A stretch of DNA of 64,000 nt from Halocaridina rubra (GCA_037179515.1 JAXCGZ010011617.1:18501-82500); one strand, 5' to 3'. Positions 39,046 through 53,716 are shown, counted from the stretch's first letter. The notes: generated by a model not told the origin, from the letters alone. Numbers and translations are program-made.

Positions 39046-40125
39046 CTAATTAAATATATTATTATGTCCGAGTATACATTCAAAAGCATGAGAAATGGGG
39101 ATCAAGCACGAGTCTTACCCTTTTATGTAATGAAAATGGGTAAAATATATTTTTTGGCAAAATATAAATTGACGAGACGAGTGACTTCTGTGATGTATGT
39201 ACTACTCCAGAAGCAATGATTTGATCATTTAAGGTGCTAGAATCCCTTTAATATATATGAAAAGAGGGGGAGTTTATTTTAATAAATACTGTACACCTTA
39301 TTTGCCCCTAGAAAACTGTTTCATAGGGTTGGAGTAAATTATAATGGGGTATGTGTGCTTCTTATGGCTTGGCATTGTGTTATCGATGAGGAAAAAAAAA
39401 GTTCTCAAAACTGAAATTATATGGAAAAAATGCTAGAAGTCGACAAAAAAGCCTATTATGCAGCCTATAAATACCAGCCCTCCTTCCCTTCAGTAGTTTG
39501 ATACTTATCACACCTTCAGCTTTCTCTCTAATTCATTTTGTGAAGGTTTCACCAGTTTTATATATTGTGACATATTTGTCCGGGATACAGTGGCTAGGCA
39601 ATGCAGCAACAAGCGATCAGTGTCCTGCGTTGATTCGCGGCATACAGAGAATATGGGGGATTCTCAGTGCCCTGTCAGTGCAGGTTCTGGCATAGCTTGA
39701 CCTAAGCCGCTTTACTTCCTGGAAGTTTAGTGCAAGTCTTATGAAATGGATGAAGGGGGCCGGCTTGGTAAGAGCAAAATAAGGCAGGCCATGTTTATTA
39801 CTTAGCTCTCAAAAAGCTGGGGCCTAGCCCTCATCTGTCATAGAGCAGGTAAAACGTATCACCAATGTGAACATGTAGCTTAATACAGTACTATTAGGTC
39901 CATCTCTATACTGGCTACACATTGGAGAGTGATATTGTAGATGGGATATGTGGAGACAACCAACAAAAATATGAGCTTTATTTATGTTATTACTTTGGGC
40001 CTCTTGGTAGAAGATCCTTGCTTACTTACCCTGTAGATGTCTCAAGGCAAGTGGTGAGGGGGGGGGGGAAATTGTGGCATTTCTTTATCTCCAAGAAGCT
40101 ATGAGGAGTGACTGAGGTATGTTTG
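39046..40125. other. Upstream region of the RNA ligase gene
   Basis: No convincing coding exon. A non-coding first exon and promoter of the ligase gene should lie here or further left, since the exon with the start codon begins at a splice acceptor (40,286); I could not place them. GGGGGATTCTCAGTGCCCTG near 39,655 resembles 20,855-20,875. Confidence 0.4.
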
Positions 40126-40190
40126 GCTTCTGGTGAATGTTGTGCTTTGACTAAGTCACTTCCCTTACAAGGGGATTATGGCAATTGTAT
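40126..40190 (+). repeat. LINE 3'-end remnant
   Basis: GTGCTTTGACTAAGTCACTT and CCCTTACAAGGGGATTAT match the 3' ends near 5,775 and, inverted, 63,065. Confidence 0.45.
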
Positions 40191-40291
40191 ATGTATGTGT
40201 TTTGCTATGTTGTATTTTAATAATTATAGAGTTGTAAAGTTCTTAATTGAAAAATATACATACAAGGTTGAAAATTTTCTTTTTAGACATA

Positions 40292-40440
40292 ATGGAGGAG
40301 CCTTTATCACCTGAAGAAACTCTCCACGGACTTCATGCTGTCTGTAGAAAAATATATAAAGAAAGTCTTCCAGATCGCCTAATAGAAGCAATTGAAAGAA
40401 TGATGGAGTTGGCAAAAGAAAGTACAAGTGCAACTCAAGA
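40292..40440 (+). CDS. RNA ligase exon 1 (start codon)
   Basis: The exon starts after acceptor TTTTTAG at 40,286. The ATG at 40,292 opens MEEPLSPEETLHGLHAVCRK, an acidic-helical N-terminus. Ends two bases into a Glu codon; donor AGA|GTAAGT. Confidence 0.8.
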
Positions 40441-43400
40441 GTAAGTTGTTATAATTGGTAATTTAAATGACTCCATCTTTTAATTCTAACACTTAATTTG
40501 AATTGACACATATCCCTTATTCATTAAACGACCTTTAAATTTTACAATAGTCTCTGCTTATATGAGTTTTGTCTTATTTTGTTTTGGCATATATTCATGA
40601 TTCATTAAACAACCTTTAGGATTTACAAAAACCCCTTGCCATGAGAATTTTGCCTTATTTTACCCAGATAAAAAAACTAACACTAACTTTCATAAAAAAA
40701 ACATGGCTGTTTTTTTAACTAATATGTATACAGTATACCTTTTTGTTGGAATTTAAAATCTATGCTAGCTGTTTAGAATCACTGGGTATTGTAAAAAGTT
40801 CTAAACACTACCCACAATAAAAACTTGTAGGCCATATTTTTTTTTCGTCTGTGAAGGAGCTATGATTCATTATTATATTCAGCCAGTCTTAACTATACAA
40901 GATTGCACTGTATACTGTGGTACCTCATCTTACAAGGTTTTAGTTATGAGTTTTTAATACACAGTTGGAAAATATATAAAAAAAAGAATTAATCAGATTT
41001 ATTCCCTCAAACATACATTATAATAACTACAGTACTTTTCTCACATAATTTTTTTTGTTATTTGGTAAAGTTTAAGGACTGTACAGTAATCTAGGCATAT
41101 TTCAAAGTGTACTGGAGGTTTGGAATAGATTATGCACCAAGTATACACACATGTATATAATGGTTTTGACTATCGGCGATTTTGGCATATACAATAATAA
41201 TAATAATAAGACTTTATTTCCAACGTACATTGGGTATTCAAATAAGATGCATATATATTCCAGATAGACATCTGTGGTGTACGATATAGCCATACTAAAA
41301 CAAACAAATCATAAAGATGGGTGTACTATTAAAATTTACAAGTAAAATCTTCCTTTAAGAGTAACTTCTTAAGATTATATTTAAAAGTATACACTGAACC
41401 AGCATTTTTTAGTTCTCTGGGAAGCTGATTATATAAATGAGGTCCACGAATGTTTATATCTCTTGAGCCAATATCAGTTTTAGACCTTCGTACTAATAAA
41501 TCTTCCCCTTGACGGGTAGTTAACCCGGTAACTGAGCTTACTGTAGAAAAATTATACAAGCAATCAGGACGATTGTTTCTTAGTATATTAAAAACAAAGG
41601 TACATATATCAAAAACATATTTATCTCTAATCTTTATCCATTCTAGATCTTTTAAAACAGGAGAGATGTGCTCGTATTTTCTTACATTGCCAACAGCCGC
41701 TCGTGCTGCAAAGTTTTGTAACTTTTGTATTCTTTGTAATTGAGTCTTATTTGTACATCCCCAAACTTTGAGACAGTAATTAATTAAACTCATAGCTAAG
41801 GACTGGACAATTATTATACGAGTTGATGTTTCAAATGAGTCTTTTACCCTATTTAGATATATTAGAGTACCCATTACTTTTTTATAAATTTCATCTATAT
41901 GCATTTCAAAATTCATGTAACGGTCAAAATAGACACCTAGGTTCTTTACCGAGTTCATTGGCTTAATGATATTACCGTTAAAATTTATATGAAGATTGTC
42001 ATCAACTTCTGATAATAATTGTCTGGATCCGATAAGAATAGATTGGGTTTTAGTTTCATTAAGTAACAAACCATTTTTTAGAAAGTAACGTTTAGCCATA
42101 TACAAAATTTCTTCTGCTCTACGAATAATATTTTCTAAATCATTAATTTCTCCTTCAATTAAGATTTGAGTATCGTCAGCATATTGAATGACATAACAGT
42201 TAGGTAAATATTTTACTAGATCGTTTACATATATTAGAAAAAGTATAGGTCCTAGGATCGATCCCTGAGGGACCCCAAACAATACCTTCTTGCGACTTGA
42301 AAATACATCTTTTATTCTGACTGACTGGTAGCGGTTTTTTAAATAGTTCTCGAACCAGCTTGGGTCAATGTTCATTTTTTTACATTTTTCTAATAAGATG
42401 GTATGGTGTACACTATCAAAAGCTTTAGAAAGATCGAGTAGTAGTAGCAATGATATTTTCTTATTATCTATATTTTTGTATATTTCATCTGATATTTTCA
42501 ATAAGGCAGTTTCAGTTGATAATTTTGGCCTGAAACCGTGTTGACTTTTTGCAATAAGTTTATTTTTTTCAAGAAACTCACTTAACTGATTTGCAACAAT
42601 CTTTTCAAGTATCTTTGATAAAATTGGTAGTAAAGAGATTGGTCTATAGTTAGAGACGTCGTCAGGATTTCCATTTTTAAAACCAGGAATTACATGGGGA
42701 TTTTTCCATAAATCTGGGTAAATATTGGTAACTATGGAAGTATTGATTATTACCGTCAGATAATAAGCTATTACAAATAATGAATCTCTAATAAAACGAA
42801 AACAAATTCCATCTGATCCATATGCATTAGAGTCTTTCAGATTTTTTATTACTAAGATTACTGTATTACAATCTACTGTAGTAGGGTTAAAGACATCATT
42901 ACTTCTATTGAATGCACTATGTTCTTGAAGATTAACATTATTATTATTATTACTACCATCATCACTATTATCCTTACCATTACTACCACCGTCATTATTA
43001 TTTACACCATTATCAACATTTCTATTATTATTACTACTACCATCATCATTATTATTACCACCGTTACTATTATTGATTTCATTTATTATTTCTTTTTTTG
43101 TTTTTTCAAAGGTTTTTTCCCCCACTTCAGCGAAAAAATTATTGAACTCTTCTGCTTTAGCACTTACATCTACCTCATCGGGTATAATTGATATGTTACT
43201 ACTATTATTACAGTTATTGGAAAGCATGGTTTTAGCAATTTTCCATGTATCAGAGATATTGCCTTTAGCGTTTTGAAATTCATTTTTGTAATACTGTTTC
43301 TTACTGTTACTTAATAATGATTTTACTTGTTTCTTATGCTCTGTAAACTTTTCTCTTAAAGGGATATTATCTCTTTGTAGTTTTACTTCATTTTGTAGTT

Positions 43401-46400
43401 TGTCTCTTTCTTTCATAATGTTTTTTATGTCATCTGTTATCCAAGGAGCGGGGGGACGAAATATTTCTCTTGTCACGAGTGGTGCACATCGATCTATACA
43501 TGATGATAAGAAACTGGTTAAAATATTTACTTGTATATTAATATTAACAGCATAAGATGATGGATAACCAGTGGTGGCTCGTAGCTAAAATTAATGGTGG
43601 TGCTGCTTCATAAAATTTTTAGCCATTGTATTAATATTGTGTAAAACGAAACAAATATCTAAAAAGAAAATTCATACATTAAGCTTAAGGTTTATATTAT
43701 GTACAAGTTTAGTGAAAACAAGGGGCACTGCAGATTTGCAGTGCCTATACATGAGCTGCCTTTGTGGATAACTGTATTACTGTAATTCCAGGTTGAATTC
43801 ATTTTGCAAGGAATCAACACATGTGAAATTGACTGAATATAAAGTTCCTGATATAGTATTACCAGTGGGTTATAGTGCGACCCTCTTTGATGCCAAGGTG
43901 AAGTGCAAGGGTCCTGATGATACCGTTTACAAGAACAATCCTAAGATGCGCAGGCTGGTGAGATATTTTTTATATTTTATGGCTGAGAGGAATAATTTTT
44001 TATTTTCTTATGACAGAGGAATGATGATAATTTCTAGTAGCTAATATATAATTTAAAAACAAGTATCCCTGCACTAGCAGCATTTAATTGGGATTAGGAA
44101 AGGGGGGGAATAGGATTTGGTGACTGACAATCCTTCCCTCACTGGATTTCTTTTCTTGCAGGAAAGTAAGTGGCAGGGGACACATCAGTGGTAAAAATTC
44201 ATAGAACCCATTGCTACCCAAGTATTTTATTTAATCAAATGATTACCTCACAGTCTGATCCAGAACGTAGTCTCTTTTTTGACAGAACATATAATTTAGT
44301 GATATTCAAGAAATAGATTGTAAGTGATGAATTCAGTCAAACTGACAAGAAAAATAATAAGTCGTATGTTTTCCAAAACTTCCAGAAAGAAAGATTTTAA
44401 TATAATGGCAATGAGGTTTTGGTACACCCTATGTACCATATCATCATTCTATTATACGGAAGAAGAGACTATTGTAAGGGAAGCTGTGGATATGCTAACT
44501 TTATATCAAAATTGATTTTATGTACAGATTTCTGTTTAAGTATACAAGAGGTCTCCGACTTACAATAATAATAATAATCAGAAAAAGAAGAAGAATAATA
44601 CAGTAATTATACCTAAAGAAAAATGTGACCACCATAATATAATGGTAGAGTGCTTGACTCGGGAGGTGATGAATTTGCTTTCGAGGGAGATAGAAAGAGC
44701 ATCCAGCCTTGCTTCCTCAGCCACAATCCATCTGTATCCACTCCCAAATGGGATTAATAGTGACACATAAAATGTAAGAAAAAACGAAGAAAAATCCTAA
44801 TGAAAAGAATAACTTAAACTTATTAAAGGTAACCATGAAATAAAGACATTCTTAGAAGGAGAGACAGAAGAACTCAGGATTGAATACCTTGGGTAACTAG
44901 TACAGAATGTAATATGCTTTATATTTTTAATTTTTCTGAACTGTATAACATTATTTTTCAAAGAATACTGTATGTTTATAAACAGATCAGAATTATAAAA
45001 AATCAGTAAATATCTACAATAAAGATTAAAAAAGACCCAATTACTATTACATGATATATGGTATGTGTTTACTACACTATCGTCCTTATCCACCTATTAT
45101 TCATTGATGTAATTGCAAAACTCACTATGGATCCAGCTACGGTGTCGTCAGAATCACAGCCCGTCTTAAGTCGGAGACTACCTGTAACACGTCATAAACA
45201 GGAGTGAATGTATCTTTATTTGAATATATTACATTTCTGGACAGACTTTTGCCATAGTAATGTGATACGTGACCTTTTGTAAGGTAAATCAAATAATTTT
45301 ACATAATTTTCTCATCAATTGACAACATAATATTCTTAACCTCTCCTTCTCTTTTACAGATAGCCAGAGGAACTACTATGATACAATTGGAAGGACCAGA
45401 ATCCTATTTTGATACTGTTGTGTATGCAAATAAGAAATTCATTGGAGGAGTGGGTGATGAAGATGAAACTCAACCAGAAAATGATCTTATATGGCAACAG
45501 TATTGTTTACAGCCACCTGAAGTGGCAAAAGAAGTGGTTTGCATGACTAAACTTAATGGAGAAGCAGCCCACTTCAGTGGCAGGTACAAATGTTGTGTGC
45601 ATATCTTCTTATATAATGCAGAATAAATGTTAATTTAATTTTTCACCTCTTCCCCAGAAATTTTTTCCCAAAAGACTTTGCTCTTCCAGATGAATTAAGT
45701 GAGAAAAAGTTAAAAGAAGTTATTTTTCATATGTCTCACTTGTTACTGAAAAGGTTGAGATGCTGTAGCCTAAGTGGGGTTGCTGAAGGTCCGATTAACA
45801 TGAAAATACTCGTCACTGTTGTAGAAAGGCTCAGAGAGCTGAAATGGACGAGAATACAGTACTTGTTCAAAGTATAATTTTATGTGATACCATTTAGATG
45901 TGATATTTCGTCATTGCCGAAAAATGTCAGACAGGTAAAAACGTGACATTTTTCGTCATTGCTGGGGAAGAGGTTTATTTCTTTTGATGTGAAATTTTAG
46001 CTTTTTTTTAACTTGCTCATATATTTCATATATAAGCCAATGCAAGTCCATAGCTCTAAAAATAGACAAAATTTCTATCTCTTGACGTATTTTACCTACG
46101 TTGGGGATGAGAGATTTCTGAAGTAAGAGGAAACATATTTTAAGTATCAAGATATTAAAACTTGAAGTGCTCTTGTCATGTTTTGCAGGTACATAGGCGG
46201 TAAGTTTTACATATTTACTGGCAGCAAGAACACTCACATGATGATAAAGAAAAAAGAAGAAGTAGATCTCTACTCAGATTCGAGATTTAGCGTAGCTAGG
46301 GTAAGGTCATATCCACATTGTATATGTAATCGACCAATATCTGCATGTGTCTCGTTTTTTACTGTCAGACAGGTAGCATACAAAGACTTATCAGCCACTA

Positions 46401-49011
46401 CAATTTCAGACAGTTGCCAAAGCTGTGTGTGAAGCTCTTGAAGAGATGGACCCTAGTAGGCGTCATTGGCTCTTTAGTTTTCTTCACCATACCAAATGTA
46501 CAGCAGTCTGTGAAATCCTTCAACCTGATTATCAACATATAGTTGAGCTAAGCTATCTTGAGAAACCTGAGATCAACTTTATTGCATTTACTCCAACAGC
46601 GAGTCAAAGCCAAGAGTTGTCATTAACAGCACTGCCACCTCATCATAATCTTGATTTAATCAGAGCACTAAATTTAAAGTGTGCAGATTACACAATAATC
46701 AATTCATCTAACATCCTCGCACATCGTGATGAGGTAGGATTGTCACAGTATCTTTATATTATTAGTATAAGTTATTATGTGAAAAGTAATTGAATCTCAT
46801 TATACACTAGCAGCAATATGCATTGTGATACTTGTATGTCACCAAATGTACCATTAAGTAAAAAATATCCTGATCTATTAACTGGCCACGTGGTAATACA
46901 TTATAATCAATTTGCTTGTGTTTGCAGCCATGATGTGACACTATTTACATATCTGTTAAATGATACAGTACATATATATAATTAACAGTAATATGTATCT
47001 CTGTAATTTGTCGCAGTGGTCAAGGCATATGACTTACGAAGTGACAAACCCAGAACGAGCCCACTTTGAGGCATTAGGAAGGCCATCCAGTCTTAATTCC
47101 CCAGCTCCAACCTGTCTGTGTCCACCCCCATTTTAATGGGAAATAATAGTGACAACAATTTTAAAGCCATAGACTAGAACCATTTCAGTTTTTGTTATAT
47201 CAAATTCACAACAGTATTTCTTATTTATTCTAGGTTCGTGCTCAGTACTGTAAAGAGGGTGAAGTTTTCTATTACTTAAATAATAGTGGAGAGACCATAG
47301 GCATCGCAAAAGCCAAAACCGTATGGTATATTTTACTGCGTGCTCTGAGAGAAAAGGTCGTTTACTCATTCACAGTTGCAAAGAAAAATGGTAAGTTTGA
47401 TCTCACAACAAGGACCAATGCAATCTTCAAGCGTTTCAATGAAATTCGGAATTGGTTGCACTTTTCCGACTCCTGTTTGCAGCAATGGAAGGTAAGAGCT
47501 CTTAATGTGAATTTTTGATTTGTTATTGGGTAGTTGTTGTTCCCTAAGATGCCTGGCTGAACACCCCCATGTCAATATGAGAGATCACGGCCAATCCTGG
47601 GTTTCCCCCAAAGCTCTGAGGGAGTGTCTAAAGTGTTGATGTATGTGGCTATGTTTGGTGCAGTTTTCCATTATCTGTTATTAGAAAGTTTTAGACAAAG
47701 GTGCCTGAGAAAATATTAAAAGTAAAGGGCAAAAATTGTTTTAGATTGGGTTAAAGGTGTGATGTTAAAAAACCAATTTCCCTGTGACAATTAATGATGC
47801 ATAGGTGGCAGCTAAAGAGAAAAGCTGCAGGATTTAGTAGAGGAAGAACCTAAGAGTTAATTAGAGCAGTTGTAAAATGCTTAAATGCAACACAGAGGGA
47901 GGGATGATAACTACAAGAATTACACTGAATGAAGTAGTGAATATTTTATGAAAATGTGAGTGTGTTTTTTTTTGGGATGGATATGAAAGCAGATAGATAT
48001 TTAAGAATTTAATATAGATTGTGGTGGGTCAAACACCTCTTTGTCTCTTACTGAGTCATGTGCTCCAGCCACTGCACTTGGAAATATCAGTGTGATATTC
48101 TTAAAGGTGTTCTTTTTGCACCACCAAACAAATCTCCTTTTGCCGCTCTTACAACATGCAAAGAATACGAGGCTGATACTTTGTATGTTGCTGTAAATCA
48201 TATAAAAATGGCTTTATAATTCTGCTCTCTTAAGTATTTATGCACAGCTTGTAGAATAATATACAATATTTGCGTTAGTGTGTGAAATACATAATTTTAT
48301 TTAGGATATCTTCTGAAATATAAATACAGTACAGTCAGTGATTCCTTAACTATCACAAGATATATAACACTTGATAATAACTAAAAGGGGCATCCTACAT
48401 AATCCAAGGGCTTTCAATTATTTGCAATTTCTCTGAGTTGTTTGCTATTTTATGTATCAATGTTAATCCTCTTTGATTGGGGGTGGACACAAATAGGTTG
48501 AAACTAGGAAAATAGGATGCCCGACCTAACACACCATAGCGGGCTCAAGCACAGATGTGTCGCATCTGGAGTTGATTGTTCGAATTAGGTAATGAGGATG
48601 TCAGTATTGAATGTTTGAAGCATTATTTAAAAGTAAACTATTATTGAAAGTCCATTTTTATTTAATGCCATAATGTAGCCATAGAATACTGGACTTACAA
48701 TCGAGCCCACTGTTGGATGTTATGAAGGGCATCCCAGCCTTATCTCCCCAGCTACACTCTGTGTCCACCCATAAAACGGGAACTATTAATAACACATGAA
48801 ACGTGAAAAGAAAGGATTAAAAATCCATTTTTAACTAACACATTTTTCTTTTATTGCTTAAACACAGGATCTCGCAAAATCTTTCATGTTGTGGCTAAAT
48901 AATGAATGCTCATCTGGTCGTCTTCAAAGTCAGAATATCAGACCAAGGTTTCCCGTAATTTGGAGAAATTTCTTGGACACTACTGAAAGTAATGATAAGA
49001 TTCCATCATGA
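40292..49011 (+). CDS. T4 Rnl1-type RNA ligase, 7 coding exons, 458 aa
   Basis: Likely joins RNA 5'-phosphate to 3'-OH using ATP through a lysyl-AMP intermediate. Coding exons: 40292-40440, 43792-43957, 45360-45583, 46189-46300, 46410-46733, 47234-47491, 48868-49011. All introns are GT-AG and the parts sum to 1,377 nt in one frame. Motif I is K169-LNGE (nucleophile Lys), followed by FTGSKNTH; motif III is CEILQPDYQHIVELSY (252-265); motif IV is KEGEVFYY (E333); motif V is IAKAKTVWY (K351, K353), the K.KT.WY form of the Rnl1 branch. No signal peptide or membrane segment is seen. It is unlike the K-x-DG motif I of vertebrate C12orf29/RLIG1. Family assignment comes from motifs read by eye; substrate and pathway (tRNA repair or splicing) are unknown. 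Confidence 0.82.
41195..43545 (-). mobile_element. L2/CR1-type LINE (family A), second copy, in ligase intron 1
   Basis: Near-identical to 300-2,587, reversed. It ends with the same ATT-type tail (41,191-41,208 as AATAATAATAATAATAAG). Homology to the first copy stops near 43,545, where it is 5'-truncated. Antisense to the ligase gene. Confidence 0.92.
41329..43476 (-). CDS. LINE family A reverse transcriptase, N-terminally truncated
   Basis: 715 codons, without frameshift, from MTREIFRPPAPW to the normal stop. It keeps the Asn/Asp-rich linker, GVPQGSILGP and YADDTQ. Differences from the first copy are few (e.g. DVFSSRKKV for DTVSSSKKV, HHT for NHS). The endonuclease is missing, so it is not autonomous. 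Confidence 0.88.
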   Translation of the reverse strand: MTREIFRPPAPWITDDIKNIMKERDKLQNEVKLQRDNIPLREKFTEHKKQVKSLLSNSKKQYYKNEFQNAKGNISDTWKIAKTMLSNNCNNSSNISIIPDEVDVSAKAEEFNNFFAEVGEKTFEKTKKEIINEINNSNGGNNNDDGSSNNNRNVDNGVNNNDGGSNGKDNSDDGSNNNNNVNLQEHSAFNRSNDVFNPTTVDCNTVILVIKNLKDSNAYGSDGICFRFIRDSLFVIAYYLTVIINTSIVTNIYPDLWKNPHVIPGFKNGNPDDVSNYRPISLLPILSKILEKIVANQLSEFLEKNKLIAKSQHGFRPKLSTETALLKISDEIYKNIDNKKISLLLLLDLSKAFDSVHHTILLEKCKKMNIDPSWFENYLKNRYQSVRIKDVFSSRKKVLFGVPQGSILGPILFLIYVNDLVKYLPNCYVIQYADDTQILIEGEINDLENIIRRAEEILYMAKRYFLKNGLLLNETKTQSILIGSRQLLSEVDDNLHINFNGNIIKPMNSVKNLGVYFDRYMNFEMHIDEIYKKVMGTLIYLNRVKDSFETSTRIIIVQSLAMSLINYCLKVWGCTNKTQLQRIQKLQNFAARAAVGNVRKYEHISPVLKDLEWIKIRDKYVFDICTFVFNILRNNRPDCLYNFSTVSSVTGLTTRQGEDLLVRRSKTDIGSRDINIRGPHLYNQLPRELKNAGSVYTFKYNLKKLLLKEDFTCKF
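43792..43957 (+). CDS. RNA ligase exon 2
   Basis: Encodes LNSFCKESTHVKLTEYKVPD ... YSATLFDAKVKCKGPDD ... MRRL. Preceded by a 3.35-kb intron that holds a complete antisense LINE insertion. Confidence 0.82.
44620..44768 (+). mobile_element. SINE-A copy
   Basis: The head reads ATAATATAATGGTAGAGTGC; the core GAGCATCCAGCCTTGCTTCC; ends GGGATTAATAGTGACACAT. In ligase intron 2. Confidence 0.72.
45360..45583 (+). CDS. RNA ligase exon 3 (motif I)
   Basis: Encodes IARGTTMIQLEGPESYFDTV ... VVCMTKLNGEAAHFSG. Carries the adenylate-accepting lysine. Ends two bases into an Arg codon, so it can splice in phase to 46,189 or to the alternative exon at 45,658. Confidence 0.88.
45658..45877 (+). CDS. Candidate alternative terminal exon of the RNA ligase gene
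   Basis: Follows the acceptor CTCTTCCCCAG. Joined to exon 3 it stays in frame for 73 codons (RNFFPKDFALPDELSEKKLK ... KWTRIQYLFKV) and ends TAA. The peptide is Lys/Leu-rich, unrelated to ligase motifs, and would replace motifs III-V. It could instead be a transposon-derived open segment in the intron. A small hairpin (CGAAAAATGTCA / TGACATTTTTCG) follows at 45,919-45,955. Confidence 0.45.
46189..46300 (+). CDS. RNA ligase exon 4
   Basis: Encodes YIGGKFYIFTGSKNTHMMIK ... DSRFSVAR, the beta-hairpin after motif I. Donor AGG|GTAAGG. Confidence 0.85.
46410..46733 (+). CDS. RNA ligase exon 5 (motif III)
   Basis: Encodes TVAKAVCEALEEMDPSRRHW ... TAVCEILQPDYQHIVELSY. Phase 0 at both ends. The preceding intron is only 109 bp and has a second AG at 46,376-46,377 that would give the wrong frame. 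Confidence 0.88.
47015..47155 (+). mobile_element. SINE-A copy
   Basis: Well-preserved core (CCCAGCTCCAACCTGTCTGT, CCACCCCCATTTTAATGGG) with a head from GTCGCAGTGGTCAAGGC. In ligase intron 5. Confidence 0.78.
47234..47491 (+). CDS. RNA ligase exon 6 (motifs IV and V)
   Basis: Encodes VRAQYCKEGEVFYYLNNSGE then TIGIAKAKTVWYILLRALRE and a helical part to LQQWK. An internal GTAAGT at 47,391 could act as an earlier donor, but the frame stays open through it. Confidence 0.88.
48466..48600 (-). mobile_element. SINE-A copy
   Basis: Inverted, diverged copy (GGGGGTGGACACAAATAGGT). Forms a loose inverted pair with the copy at 48,665. Confidence 0.65.
48665..48800 (+). mobile_element. SINE-A copy
   Basis: Core GGGCATCCCAGCCTTATCTC; head shortened; ends near AACTATTAATAACACATG, about 70 bp before ligase exon 7. 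Confidence 0.65.
48868..49011 (+). CDS. RNA ligase exon 7 (stop codon)
   Basis: Encodes DLAKSFMLWLNNECSSGRLQ ... PRFPVIWRNFLD and ends IPS then TGA. Completes the 458-residue frame. Confidence 0.85.
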   Translation, partial: DLAKSFMLWLNNECSSGRLQSQNIRPRFPVIWRNFLDTTESNDKIPS

Positions 49012-49675
49012 TAACCTTGAAGTTTGAATACTTGACAGCCCTAAACTGCAAACAAAAAGTAAAAGCAGGAGCCATTCCCTATATTTTTTTAAAGGTCGTG
49101 TTTTCAGGTAGCGAATCTAATGCTTATAACTCCCTGTTTTGTGGGAACTTTTATTTATTTGTAATTCTTATTATTTATCATATAATAAAAATAATTATGC
49201 ATTCCTTAGAACTGCATGTATTTGTCATGTACAGATATCGACCTTAGCACATTCCAAATATGAACTATTCATACAGTTTAAAAATATTAATGACCTCGTC
49301 TTAATGCCTTGCTGTCAGAAAGCTGGCTGCTGATAGTGAATAATTACATTAGCCCAGAACGAGTCGTTTGCGTGATATTGAGCACGGTACTAAACAAATA
49401 ACATTGAAAGCTGTACGAGAAGTGTTTATGTTGGCAGAATGAATGTGATGTAGTGGCCTTTTTTATACACATATATATGTCTTGATCTCAGTAGAAATAA
49501 AATTACATTATCCCGTTACTTATTCTAGCCACTGCTAGTGCTGAACTTGGTTTTTTGAAGTGAAATATTTGAATCCCTACTCTACATCCCCTCTTGACCC
49601 GTTGGCTGATTTTTGCGCATGCGCACTGGTGTTGTGACATCGCTGAGCTTCCACCGCAGCTCTGCTTAACAACAA

Positions 49676-50403
49676 TGGATTCGACTGTTATTACCGAACT
49701 ATTGGAATCTCGAGAAAATGCATATAAGAATAATATGGAGGTAATGGTGAAACAGCTTAGTGACAGGATAAAGTCACTCGAATCCACAGTTTCCGACCTT
49801 ACAACAAGCCTGGAGTTCAGCCAGAGAGAAATTGATGACCTTAAATAGACTATTATAATTCATGAGAAAGAAAAGAGTAACGCCAAAGAAACAACCGATA
49901 ATCTATCTCAACAAATAAATCTGCAAATCAACAAATAACCACCTTAGAAGAACGCTTGAATTACCAAGAAGATTATTTCAGAAGAAACAACAGCCGATTA
50001 AGCGGTGTAGAGGAGCGACGCGATGGGGAGACCTGGGAGCAAACACCGACGGTAGTATCAGCCCTGCTAGCTGATAAACTTCAGTTGGAAGGCATGACGT
50101 TGGAGAGGGCTCACAGGGTGGGACCACTTCGTGATGACAAACCTCGCCCCATCGTTTCTCGTTTCTCCCGCTACTGTGACAGAGAGACGGTCATGCGAAA
50201 TGCCAAAAAGTTGCAAGGCACCTTAATGATGACCTGTGTGCTGCATCACAGGCAATAAAATCTGCACAGATGCCACAACTAAGGGCTAGATCAGAAGGGA
50301 AAATAGCCTACTTTAGGCATACTAAGCTCATCGTGAAGGAACGATACAACACCGAGAGAGCAACCGGGCATCATCCTTCCGGCTTCAGGCAGCATTCAGC
50401 ATG
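49676..50403 (+). pseudogene. LINE family D ORF1 (RNA-binding protein), broken
   Basis: Starts MDSTVITELLESRENAYKNN, a heptad-rich coiled coil to a stop at 49,848. Then a segment with LEERLNYQEDYFRRNN, SRLSGVEER (RRM-like, as in L1 ORF1p) and LERAHRVGP, shifting near 50,258 into EGKIAYFRHTKLIVKER, the C-terminal domain. At least one stop and one frameshift. Confidence 0.8.
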
Positions 50404-50656
50404 AAGCTCCTGTGACAAGTGAGGCTGGTGCAGTGGGTGGTGCGGATGAGAAGATGACCAGGATCGGTGGTGCGGGGGGGGGGGGGGGGGGCAGTGGGGG
50501 GGGGAGCGATATGTCATCACCTGCACACCACGGGCGCTGTAAAACGCTCTCACCCAAAACCAATAAATGGCAAGAAGAACCCGGCAAGATTTGGAAGAAA
50601 TAAGGGGTAACTTGTAAAGCAGTAAATGTAAAAGTAGTGCAATTTATTTCATCATC

Positions 50657-53716
<3,060 letters not shown>

